NCBI RefSeq assembly: GCF_001612635.1
Contig: NZ_BDAV01000009.1
Span: forward strand, 434,001-498,000
Length of the DNA: 64,000 bases
DNA from: Nocardia africana NBRC 100379
GTDB lineage: Bacteria > Actinomycetota > Actinomycetes > Mycobacteriales > Mycobacteriaceae
Direction: 5' to 3'
Shown here: positions 8,595 through 16,636 of the stretch, one piece after another
Layout: each line of letters starts with the position of its first letter
Numbering within the stretch: position 1 is the first letter of the stretch
Notes under the pieces: model-generated
What the model was told of the DNA's origin: nothing
The model's input: only the letters and a program-made list of their open reading frames with translations
Database searches by the model: none
Program-made: the position numbers and the translations under genes

Positions 8595-9974
8595 TTGCGG
8601 TCGCCGATCCCTCGGCCCGCGCACGCCCACCCGGCGAGCGCTCCGGCCTCCGCACACACTCCCGGCCACACCACCGCCCGGATCCCTTCGCCCCCTGCGT
8701 GTGAGCCCGTCTCCCGCGACGATGCCGCCGCAGCCCCCGAGACCGTTCGCGACCTCTTCCCCGCGATCAGCGGCGACGGTCCGGTCTATCTGGACAGCGC
8801 CGCCACCACGCAGAAACCGCTGCCGGTGATCGAGGCGATCGAGGGCTATCACCGCCGCCACACCGCCAACTCCGGGCGCGGCACCTACCCGTGGGCCACG
8901 ACGCTGACCCGCGCGATCGAACAGGTCCGCGCCGACACCGCCCGCTTCCTGCGCGCCGAACCGGAGGAGGTGGTGTTCACCGCGGGCGCGACGGCGGGCC
9001 TCAACGCGGTCGCCCTCGCCTGGGGGCTGACCACCTTCGCCGACGGCGACGAAATCCTCTACAGCCCAGGCGATCACGCCTCCAACGTGTATCCGTGGCT
9101 GCAGCTGCGGGCCACACTCGCCCACTTCGGCCGCCGGGTGCGGCTGGTCCCCTACCGGACCACCGCACTGGGCGAGGCCGATATCGACGACATCGCCACC
9201 AAACTCGGGCCGCGCACCCGGCTGCTGACCGTCAGCCACCTTCACCACGTCTACGGCGCGCGCAACACCCTCGAAGAGTTGCGCGGCCACATCGACGCCC
9301 GGGTGGCGGTGTGTTTCGACTGCAGCCAGAGCGGCGGGCACATCCCGGTCGACGTGCGTGAGCTGGGCGCCGATTTCGCGGTGCTGTCGGCGCACAAGAT
9401 GTTCGCCGCACCCGGCACCGGGGTGCTGTTCTGCCACCGCCGCCTCCACGACCAGCTGGGCCCGTTCCTGCCGGGCGGCAATTCCGGTGTGAGCGTGCGG
9501 GATTCGGCACTGCTGCCGGCTCGGATGCCGCATCGTCTCGAAGGCGGGACCCACAACATCCCGGGCATCCTGGCTCTCGGCGCCGCACTGCGAGTACTCG
9601 ACTCGATCGGTATCGACACCGTGGAGCGGCACAACCGGATGCTGACCCGCCGCCTCGTCGACGGCCTGCGCGCACTACCCGGGCTGCGCCTGCTGCCCGG
9701 GCCCGGCCACGCCCCCTGCGACACCGGGTACGGCATCGTGTCGTTCACCCTCGACGGAATCAGCGCCACCGACCTCGGCTTCGTGCTCTCGGAACTGGGT
9801 TTCCTCGTGCGCACCGGCGCGCACTGCGTACCCTCAGAGGCCGCCGGCGAGCACGCCGAAGTGGTTGCGGCCGAGGCGGATTCGGTGCGCGTGAGTACTC
9901 ATGTCTACACCACGGCCGAGGAGATCGACCGGTTCCTCGATTGCCTCACCACCATCGCCACGGAGGTCCGATGA
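8595..9974 (+). CDS. Cysteine desulfurase-like class V aminotransferase with Pro/Ala-rich N-terminal extension
   Basis: 459 aa from TTG 8595, chosen because AAGGGAG lies 7 nt upstream; an in-frame TTG at 8493 has no ribosome site. Residues 1-50 are rich in Pro, Ala, His and Thr and look disordered. The fold-I PLP domain follows from VRDLFPAIS. PLP Lys268 sits in LSAHKMF, and Cys411 in RTGAHCVP aligns with the persulfide Cys of SufS-type enzymes, so sulfur mobilisation from cysteine is plausible. First gene of a five-gene operon; its stop overlaps the next start (ATGA). Pro/Ala-rich tails like this occur on cysteine desulfurases packaged in family 2A encapsulins, but no shell gene is in the window. 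Confidence 0.88.
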   Translation: MRSPIPRPAHAHPASAPASAHTPGHTTARIPSPPACEPVSRDDAAAAPETVRDLFPAISGDGPVYLDSAATTQKPLPVIEAIEGYHRRHTANSGRGTYPWATTLTRAIEQVRADTARFLRAEPEEVVFTAGATAGLNAVALAWGLTTFADGDEILYSPGDHASNVYPWLQLRATLAHFGRRVRLVPYRTTALGEADIDDIATKLGPRTRLLTVSHLHHVYGARNTLEELRGHIDARVAVCFDCSQSGGHIPVDVRELGADFAVLSAHKMFAAPGTGVLFCHRRLHDQLGPFLPGGNSGVSVRDSALLPARMPHRLEGGTHNIPGILALGAALRVLDSIGIDTVERHNRMLTRRLVDGLRALPGLRLLPGPGHAPCDTGYGIVSFTLDGISATDLGFVLSELGFLVRTGAHCVPSEAAGEHAEVVAAEADSVRVSTHVYTTAEEIDRFLDCLTTIATEVR

Positions 9975-11290
9975 CCACACGCCGCGACACCGCCGCAACC
10001 GCCCTCTCCACCGCCGATCCCGGCCCCGGCTCCACCGCCGGCGCGGGCAGCGCGCCGGAGAGCAGCGCGTCGGATTACGACCGCCGCAGCGCGTCCCGGA
10101 TCCTCGCCGAACTGGCCCGTCCCGGCCTGTTCACCGGCGCCACCCCCACCGCGGCGCGCACGGTCGCGGTGACGCGCACACCGCTGCACCCCGAACCGGG
10201 CAGCCACCTGACGTTGTCGCAACGCCTCTATCTGGAATCGTTCATGCGTCCGTGCCGCGCCGAACAGGTCACCAGCGCCACCCACCGGGTGGTGTGGACC
10301 GACAGCGACGGCATCCCCAACACCGGCCACGTCCGCAGCGGCGGTCTCGGGCCGATCGTGCCGGTCGCGGTCCGCGAAACCGTGCTGGCGCTGTGGCACA
10401 GCCTCGAAGCCGATACCGCGCTGGCCGAACGGATCACGGCGCTGACCCAGCACGATCGCGCGGTATTGGGCGCGACCACCACCGATCAGGATCCGATCGA
10501 CATCTTCCGCGTCGGTATCGAAGCCACCGGCCGGGCACTGGCGCAGCACGCGCTGCTGGCCGGCTTCACCCCGTATCGGACCGCCACCGACTTCGCTTGC
10601 GGGCTCCGCGATTCCGGCATTTTCGCGGCGGTCGCCACCCGCTGGTATTGGGAGCAGCAGGCCTCCACCTATCGGCGCGGCATGATCGCGGCCGCCTTCG
10701 ACACCCAGCCCGACGGCACCGTCCGCTACACCGCCGACACCATCGCCACCCTGCGCGCGATGAAGGACGCCACCATCGACGACGCGCACACCGTGATGCG
10801 GCGCGCCACCACCGAGGAGGGACTGTCGGTGGAGGCGGCCATCGGCAGATATCACGACGAACTCGACCTCATCTCCCGCCAATACGCCCTGCTGCCCGAC
10901 GGTGTGCGCCCCTCGTGCCTGGCCGCGATGCCGCATCGTGTCGACGGGCACCACTACAGTCTGCTGCCCGAGGTGGTCGATCGGTTCGTGGACCTGTTCA
11001 CCCACACCGTGGCCCGCCTCGACATCGTCGAAACAGCCGACGCCACAGGTGAACTCGCGGGCACGGCCGACCATCTGTTCTATGTGCCGGATATGAACTG
11101 CAAACATTGTGTGCGCACCATCGGCGGCGTGCTGGAATCGATGCAGATCGCGGTGCACGAGATCGATCTGATCAGCAAGCGGGTGCGCGCCGAGTTCCGC
11201 AGTGCCCGCAACCGGCACCGGGCCTTCGAAGCGCTGCGCGACAGCGGTTACAACCCGACCCTCGCGGCCCCGGATCCGGCGGCGGGATGA
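9971..11290 (+). CDS. Unknown-domain protein with C-terminal heavy-metal-associated (HMA) CxxC domain
   Basis: 439 aa from ATG 9971 (GGAGG upstream). Residues 1-35 are low complexity. Residues about 40-355 form a largely helical domain that I do not recognise, with one Cys in FACGLRDSGIF and a conserved-looking RWYWEQQASTYRRG. The last 75 residues are a heavy-metal-associated fold with the metal motif MNCKHCVRTIGGVL (Cys377, Cys380), as in CopZ-like copper chaperones. It overlaps both neighbours by ATGA, so it is stoichiometrically coupled to the desulfurase and decarboxylase. The CxxC could carry Cu, Zn or a sulfane sulfur; which one is not visible from sequence. Confidence 0.82.
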   Translation: MTTRRDTAATALSTADPGPGSTAGAGSAPESSASDYDRRSASRILAELARPGLFTGATPTAARTVAVTRTPLHPEPGSHLTLSQRLYLESFMRPCRAEQVTSATHRVVWTDSDGIPNTGHVRSGGLGPIVPVAVRETVLALWHSLEADTALAERITALTQHDRAVLGATTTDQDPIDIFRVGIEATGRALAQHALLAGFTPYRTATDFACGLRDSGIFAAVATRWYWEQQASTYRRGMIAAAFDTQPDGTVRYTADTIATLRAMKDATIDDAHTVMRRATTEEGLSVEAAIGRYHDELDLISRQYALLPDGVRPSCLAAMPHRVDGHHYSLLPEVVDRFVDLFTHTVARLDIVETADATGELAGTADHLFYVPDMNCKHCVRTIGGVLESMQIAVHEIDLISKRVRAEFRSARNRHRAFEALRDSGYNPTLAAPDPAAG

Positions 11291-12735
11291 GCGCACCGCC
11301 CGCGTTACCGGCGCTGCTGCATCCCCTGGTCCGCGCCTACCTCGATCACCCGCACGCCCTCACCGCGACCGTCGCCCGGTTCGGCACCCCCGCGCATCTG
11401 CTGTTCCCGCAGGTCTATCTCGACAATCTTCGGCACCTGCAGGCCGTGCCGGCGCGGCATCGGCTGCGGTACCGGATCTGCTACGCGCACAAGGTGAACC
11501 ACTCGAGAGCGTTGCTGGCGACCGCGCACCGGGCCGGTATCGGTGTCGATGTGGCCTCGGCGCAGGAACTCGCCGCGGCCCGGGAGGTGGGATTCGCGCC
11601 CGGCGCTGTCGAGGTGACCGGACCGAAGGGCAGGCGGCTGCTGTCCGCGCTCGCCGGTTCCGGGGTGACGGTGAACGTGGACAATCCGTGGGAGTTGCGC
11701 GAGCTGGCGGAGCTGGCCGGCCCGTCGGCACCGATCCCGGTGCTGTTGCGGCTGAGCGGCTTTCCCGGCCCGGGCGGGCAGGTGGCGGTGAGCCGATTCG
11801 GCATCGGCCCCGACGAGGTGGCCGGCCAGCTGGCGTTACTGGCCGCGCGGCGCGACCGGATCACATTGCGCGGCTTCGCCTTCCATCTCGATTCCGGCGA
11901 GGTCGGGGAACGGGTGCGGGCGGTGGAGGCGTGCCTGGGATGGATCGAACGGGCCTACGCCCACGGCCTCGCGCCCACGGTGCTCGATATCGGCGGCGGG
12001 TTCCGGCAGGTGTTCACCGCCGACGCCGACCGCTTCGACCACTACACGCTGGCGCTGCGGGAATCGCTGCTCGGCCGCGGGGAACCGATGAGCTGGGCCG
12101 GCAACACGTTCGGATACACCATCGACGACACCGGCGCGCACGGCATCCCGATCTTCCACAAATACGCCAACACGATGTCGGGGCCGCGGATGCTCGACGA
12201 ACTGCTCGCGGCACCACTGCCCGCGCACGGCGGGCAACCGCTGGCCCGGGTACTCGCCGACAACCTGCTGGAACTGTGGTGCGAACCGGGGAAGGCACTG
12301 GCCGATCATGCCGGGATCACGGTGGCGGGAGTGGAGTTCGTCAAGCGCGCGGCCGACGGCAGCGTGGTGGTGACCGTCGATATCGGACGTGACACGATCA
12401 CGCCCGCCGACCAGGAGGTGATGGTGGATCCGCTACTGCTGCCCGGACCCGAATCCGGTGACCGCGCCACCGAGGATCCCGGCGGACCGGTCGGGGTGTA
12501 CATCGGCGGGCATCTATGCCTGGAACGCGATCTGATCAGCAATCACAAGGTGTGGTTGCCGCGCCTGCCGCAGCCCGGTGATCTGCTGGTCTTCCCGAAT
12601 ACCGGTGCCTACCACATGGATTTGTCCGCGGCGCGCGCCTCGATGCATCCACTGCCGCCGAAACTGGCCGTCGCCTGCCACGACGACGGTTTCCGCGTGG
12701 TGCCCGACGCCGAATACCGTCCCGGGAGGCCGTGA
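11287..12735 (+). CDS. Fold-III PLP-dependent decarboxylase (DAP/ornithine decarboxylase superfamily, Y4yA-like)
   Basis: 482 aa. The TIM-barrel PLP-binding Lys69 is in CYAHKVNHS, equivalent to the YAxKAN of diaminopimelate and ornithine decarboxylases. The phosphate-binding loop is DIGGGF (about 239-244) and WCEPGKAL follows. The C-terminal beta domain carries GHLCLERDL, at the position of the CESxD active-site Cys of the family, and PNTGAYHMDLSA. Substrate unknown; the altered lysine motif and extra 60 residues separate it from lysA and speA. Similar proteins are annotated as Y4yA-family. Its start overlaps the HMA gene and its stop overlaps the next gene (TGATG). Confidence 0.88.
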   Translation: MSAPPALPALLHPLVRAYLDHPHALTATVARFGTPAHLLFPQVYLDNLRHLQAVPARHRLRYRICYAHKVNHSRALLATAHRAGIGVDVASAQELAAAREVGFAPGAVEVTGPKGRRLLSALAGSGVTVNVDNPWELRELAELAGPSAPIPVLLRLSGFPGPGGQVAVSRFGIGPDEVAGQLALLAARRDRITLRGFAFHLDSGEVGERVRAVEACLGWIERAYAHGLAPTVLDIGGGFRQVFTADADRFDHYTLALRESLLGRGEPMSWAGNTFGYTIDDTGAHGIPIFHKYANTMSGPRMLDELLAAPLPAHGGQPLARVLADNLLELWCEPGKALADHAGITVAGVEFVKRAADGSVVVTVDIGRDTITPADQEVMVDPLLLPGPESGDRATEDPGGPVGVYIGGHLCLERDLISNHKVWLPRLPQPGDLLVFPNTGAYHMDLSAARASMHPLPPKLAVACHDDGFRVVPDAEYRPGRP

Positions 12736-14063
12736 TGCGCTACGACGACATCACCGACCTGATCGGCGACACCCCGCTGCTGCGCCTGGATCCGGGCGTA
12801 CACCGGCTGCCCGGGGTGGAACTGTATGCCAAGCTCGAGTTCTGCAACCCATTCGGTTCGGTGAAGGACCGCGTCGCCTGGGGCATGATCCGCGACGAAC
12901 TCGACGAAATCACCGCCCGCGGGCAAACCCTCATCGAGGCCTCCAGCGGCAACACCGCCAAGGCGCTGCGGCTGCTGGGCGCCCGCCGCGGTGTGGGCCT
13001 GCACGCGGTGACCAACCGGATCAAGGTCGACGAGGTGCGCGATCTGCTGCAGCTGTTCGGCACCCGGATCGAGGAGCTGCCGGGGCTGTCGGAATGCCCG
13101 GATCCGACCACACCCAACGACGTGTACTCGGTGATCGAGACCACGATGGCGAAGAATCCCGGCGCCTACCATCATCCGTCGCAGTACACCAACGAGAAGA
13201 ACATCGACGCCCACTACCACGGCACCGGGCGCGAGATCCACGAGGACCTGGCCGCCGCCGGCGCGGGCGCCGACTACCTCATCGGCGGACTCGGCACCAC
13301 CGGCTCCACCCGCGGCACCGCCACCTATCTGCGCAAACATCACCCCGACCTGCGCACGGTCGCGGTCGTGTCGCAACGCGGCGACTTCATTCCCGGTATC
13401 CGGTCGGAGACCGAGATGTGGGATGTGGGGTTGTTCCAGCCGGAGTTCTACGACCGGATCGTGACGATCGACGCGGCCCGGGCGATCGAGGCCACCCTCG
13501 AATTGGCCACCGGCTACGGTATTCTCGCCGGCCCCACCAGCGGCGCGGGATACGCGGCCGCGCTGGAGGTGTTGCGCGAACTCCCGCCCCGGCCGACGCC
13601 GATCGTGGCGGTGCTGATCATGTGCGACCGCATCGAACCGTATCTGTCCTACATCAAGAAGCGGCGCCCGGACCTGTTCGGCCGCACGGGTTCCGCGGTG
13701 CCCGCACCCACCGACGCGGAACTGGACACCGTCAGTGAACTGTCCGCGGACCAGTTGCGCGAACTCGATGCCACCGGCCGCCCGACGATCGTCGACACCC
13801 GGGGCGCGATGGCCTACCGGATCGGGCACATCCCGGGCGCGATCAACATTCGCGACGACCAGCTCGACGACATGTTCGCCCACGGCGTGCCGTTCTCCCG
13901 TTCGCGCCCCGTGGTTTTCGTCTGCCCGGTGGGTGATCTGTCCCGCCGCTTCGCCGCCACGGCCGCCCGCGCGGGCTACGACGCGGCGAGTCTGGCCGGC
14001 GGCATCGTCGCCTGGCGCGACGCCGGGTTCGACTTGGAAAGCGCGGCGCCACCGGCGATCTGA
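12735..14063 (+). CDS. Cysteine-synthase-like PLP enzyme fused to a C-terminal rhodanese domain
   Basis: 442 aa from ATG 12735 (GTG 12732 also in frame). Residues 1-315 are a fold-II PLP enzyme of the CysK/CysM/CBS group: PLP Lys44 in NPFGSVKDR, substrate loop ASSGNT, the phosphate cradle GGLGTTGSTRGT, and TSGAGYA. Residues about 335-435 are a rhodanese: DTRGAMAYRIGHIPGAINI and the active loop VFVCPVGDLS with Cys397. The combination suggests that a persulfide carried on Cys397, possibly from the upstream desulfurase, is delivered to the PLP-bound aminoacrylate in the same polypeptide. That mechanism is inference; the domains are clear. Confidence 0.92.
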   Translation: MRYDDITDLIGDTPLLRLDPGVHRLPGVELYAKLEFCNPFGSVKDRVAWGMIRDELDEITARGQTLIEASSGNTAKALRLLGARRGVGLHAVTNRIKVDEVRDLLQLFGTRIEELPGLSECPDPTTPNDVYSVIETTMAKNPGAYHHPSQYTNEKNIDAHYHGTGREIHEDLAAAGAGADYLIGGLGTTGSTRGTATYLRKHHPDLRTVAVVSQRGDFIPGIRSETEMWDVGLFQPEFYDRIVTIDAARAIEATLELATGYGILAGPTSGAGYAAALEVLRELPPRPTPIVAVLIMCDRIEPYLSYIKKRRPDLFGRTGSAVPAPTDAELDTVSELSADQLRELDATGRPTIVDTRGAMAYRIGHIPGAINIRDDQLDDMFAHGVPFSRSRPVVFVCPVGDLSRRFAATAARAGYDAASLAGGIVAWRDAGFDLESAAPPAI

Positions 14064-14154
14064 GTGCCCGGCCGCTGCCCACATGCCGCCTTCCCACCGC
14101 CACCGCTGTGGCAAGCACACACGGCGGCGACGGGCGCGGCTACCGTGGTTCGGT

Positions 14155-15057
14155 ATGGCGGTGACGGTGCTGGTACCACACGAGATCGGGGTGTCGGCCC
14201 TCGCGCATCTCGACGGTGTGACCGTCCTGCATTATCGCCGCGGTGCGTTGCCGCCCGGCGCCGAGGCAGCGCGGGTGCTGATCCCCGATGTCCCGGCCGG
14301 CGCCGACACGGTCGCGCTGGCCCAGCGGCTTCCGGAACTGGGTCTGGTGCAACTGCTCACCTCGGGCGCCGACGGCTGGACCGACGCATTGCCCGAGGGA
14401 GTGCTGCTGTCGAATGCGCGGGGCGCGCACAGTGCCGGGGTGGCCGAATGGGTTCTGGGAGCGTTGATCACGATGTACCGCGACTTCCCCGTCTTCGCCC
14501 GCGCCCGCCAGGAACACCGCTGGGCCACCCGCCCCACCGACACCCTGTACGGGAAGCGGGTGCTCGTCGCCGGCGCCGGCGAACTCGCCGAAGCCCTGAC
14601 CCGCGCGCTGGCACCGTTCCGGACTCCGGTCACGCGGGTGGCGAGGACCGCGCGGGCGGGGGTGTATGCGGTCGAGGAGTTGCCCGCGCTGCTGCCCCGC
14701 CACGACATCGTGGTGCTGGCGGTGCCGTCGACCGCCCGCACTCGCGGGCTGGCCGACGCGACGATGCTGGCGCGCATGGCCGACGGCGCGATTCTGGTGA
14801 ACGTCTCGGGCGGGACGGTGGTCGACACGCAAGCCCTTGTCGCCGAACTGTATTCGCATCGGCTGCGCGCCGCGCTCGATGTCACAGATCCCGAACCGCT
14901 GCCGCCGGATCATCCGCTGTGGGGTGCGCCAGGGCTGTTTCTCACCCCGCATGTCGCGGGCACCAGCAGCCACAGCACCACCCGCGCCTACGCGGTGGCC
15001 GCCACCCAGATCGAGCGGTTCCTCACCGGCCGGCTTCCGGACAACCTCGTCCGCTGA
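14155..15057 (+). CDS. D-2-hydroxyacid dehydrogenase homologue lacking the catalytic Arg
   Basis: 300 aa from ATG 14155, 91 bp after the rhodanese fusion. The nucleotide-binding loop is VLVAGAGELAEAL (about 136-148). Family landmarks are DVTDPEPLPPDHPLW (Glu247) and LTPHVAGTS (His266). At the catalytic Arg position (normally NVSRGxxVD) the protein reads NVSGG, so Gly219 replaces Arg; the DNA there is GTC TCG GGC GGG, one base from a CGC Arg codon. Without the Arg that binds the 2-keto carboxylate, normal catalysis is doubtful. It may be a binding protein, use a different substrate, or be decaying. It probably belongs to the upstream operon, and a short hairpin follows its stop. Confidence 0.87.
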   Translation: MAVTVLVPHEIGVSALAHLDGVTVLHYRRGALPPGAEAARVLIPDVPAGADTVALAQRLPELGLVQLLTSGADGWTDALPEGVLLSNARGAHSAGVAEWVLGALITMYRDFPVFARARQEHRWATRPTDTLYGKRVLVAGAGELAEALTRALAPFRTPVTRVARTARAGVYAVEELPALLPRHDIVVLAVPSTARTRGLADATMLARMADGAILVNVSGGTVVDTQALVAELYSHRLRAALDVTDPEPLPPDHPLWGAPGLFLTPHVAGTSSHSTTRAYAVAATQIERFLTGRLPDNLVR

Positions 15058-15069
15058 ACGCATGCTCAG

Positions 15070-15090
15070 AATCGTTGCCACGCAACGATT
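15070..15090. terminator. Hairpin between convergent dehydrogenase and ftsW/rodA genes
   Basis: AATCGTTG (15070-15077) and CAACGATT (15083-15090) are perfect 8-bp arms with a 5-nt loop, lying in the 34-bp gap between two convergent stops. A bidirectional terminator is the simplest reading. Confidence 0.5.
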
Positions 15091-15091
15091 G

Positions 15092-16525
15092 TCATCGCGA
15101 CCGCGGCCGGCGGATGTGCTCGGTCATGGCCTCGGCGATCGGCGCCGGTGGGGGCGCGGCCGGTGCGGCCTGGGTCCGTGCGTCGTGGGAGATGCGGATC
15201 AGCAGTGCCACGATCACATAGTTGGCCAGCAGCGACGATCCGCCGTAGGACATGAACGGCGTGGTCAGACCGGTCAGCGGAATCAACTTCGTCACACCGC
15301 CGACGACGACGAACAACTGCCAGCCCACCGAGAACGCGAGCCCGCCGCCGAGCAGTTTCCCGAACGCGTCGCGCGTCGCCAGGGCCGCGGCGAAACCACG
15401 CACGGTGATCACCCCGAACAGCAGAATCACCGCCGTCAGCCCGAACAACCCCAACTCCTCACCGATGGTGGAGATGATGAAGTCGGTTTTGGCGAACGGC
15501 ACCTCCTGCGGCCGACCCGCCCCGAGCCCGGTCCCCCACAGTCCGCCGGTTCCCAGCCCGAACAATCCCTGCGCGATCTGATAGCCGTTGGTGTAGTAGG
15601 TGGCCATCGGATCCTCCCAGACCCGCACCCGCACCCGCACGTGCGCGAACAGGTGGTAGGCGACCACCGCCCCGACCGCGAACATCGCCACCCCGATCAG
15701 CAGCCACGACGCCCGTCCCGTCGCGATGTACACCATCGCCAGCACCGTGCCGAACACCAGCAGCGAGAAGCCCAGATTCTTCTCGTACACCAGCACCAGC
15801 ACCGCCACGAACGTCACCACCAGCAGCGGTCCCAGATCACGCAGCCGCGGCACCGTGAAACCCGCCACGCGCCGCCCGGCGGCGCCGAACAGGTCCCGGT
15901 TGGCCACCAGGAACGCCGCCACGAAGATCAGCAGCAGCACCTTGGCGAATTCGCCGGGCTGAATCGAGAACCCGGAGAACAGGATCCAGCTCTTACCGCC
16001 GTTGACCTCGCTGAACCGTGCCGGCAGCACCGCCGGGATCAGCAACGCCACCACACCCGCGAGCCCGCACGTATAGGCGTAGCGCGCCGGCTGCGTGTGG
16101 TTGCGCACCACCACCAGCACGAGCGCGAACAACGCGATACCGGCCGCGGTCCAGATCAATTGGTGCGCGGCGTCCGAGGACGGCGCGGCTGTCCCCTTGG
16201 CGGCGGCGCTCGCGGCCTCGGCCCGATCGAGCCGGTCGATCAACACCAGCCCGAGCCCGTTGAGCAGTACCACGCACGGCAGCAGCACCGGGTCGGCGTT
16301 GGCGGCGAACTGACGCACCGCCAGATGCGCCAGCAGGGTCAGCGCCGCGAACACCAGCAGCGACCATTGCAGCGATCGGCCGTCGTCACCGCCGGCGGCC
16401 GTGGACATGATCCATGCCGCGATCCCCACCACGGCCACCGCCGCGGCGCACAACAGCAATTCCGTACGCCGCGGCCGGCCGCGCACGATCGGTCCCGACG
16501 ACATCCCGATCCGCAGCGCATTCAT
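15092..16525 (-). CDS. FtsW/RodA/SpoVE-family (SEDS) peptidoglycan glycosyltransferase
   Basis: 477 aa from ATG 16525 (16504 is an alternative; neither has a strong ribosome site). About 10-12 hydrophobic helices. SEDS signatures are GGKSWI, FSIQPGEFAKVLLLIFVA with the QPxEF core, a large extracellular loop (about 280-330) with YQIAQGLFGLGTGGLWGTGLG, and the late TPFMSYGGSSL motif. SEDS proteins polymerise lipid II together with a class B PBP. No PBP partner is adjacent, unlike the usual pknB-pbpA-rodA operon, so it is a solitary SEDS member; whether it acts in septation or elongation cannot be decided here. Confidence 0.92.
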   Translation of the reverse strand: MNALRIGMSSGPIVRGRPRRTELLLCAAAVAVVGIAAWIMSTAAGGDDGRSLQWSLLVFAALTLLAHLAVRQFAANADPVLLPCVVLLNGLGLVLIDRLDRAEAASAAAKGTAAPSSDAAHQLIWTAAGIALFALVLVVVRNHTQPARYAYTCGLAGVVALLIPAVLPARFSEVNGGKSWILFSGFSIQPGEFAKVLLLIFVAAFLVANRDLFGAAGRRVAGFTVPRLRDLGPLLVVTFVAVLVLVYEKNLGFSLLVFGTVLAMVYIATGRASWLLIGVAMFAVGAVVAYHLFAHVRVRVRVWEDPMATYYTNGYQIAQGLFGLGTGGLWGTGLGAGRPQEVPFAKTDFIISTIGEELGLFGLTAVILLFGVITVRGFAAALATRDAFGKLLGGGLAFSVGWQLFVVVGGVTKLIPLTGLTTPFMSYGGSSLLANYVIVALLIRISHDARTQAAPAAPPPAPIAEAMTEHIRRPRSR

Positions 16526-16636
16526 CGTGTCCAGTATGCGGATCGCCGCCGCCGCGCGCCGCCCGGGCGTATCGGCCCGGATCGTCCCCGGTGCCCGGAT
16601 GCGCGTACTACCAGGCGTTACTGGCACGATGGGCGG

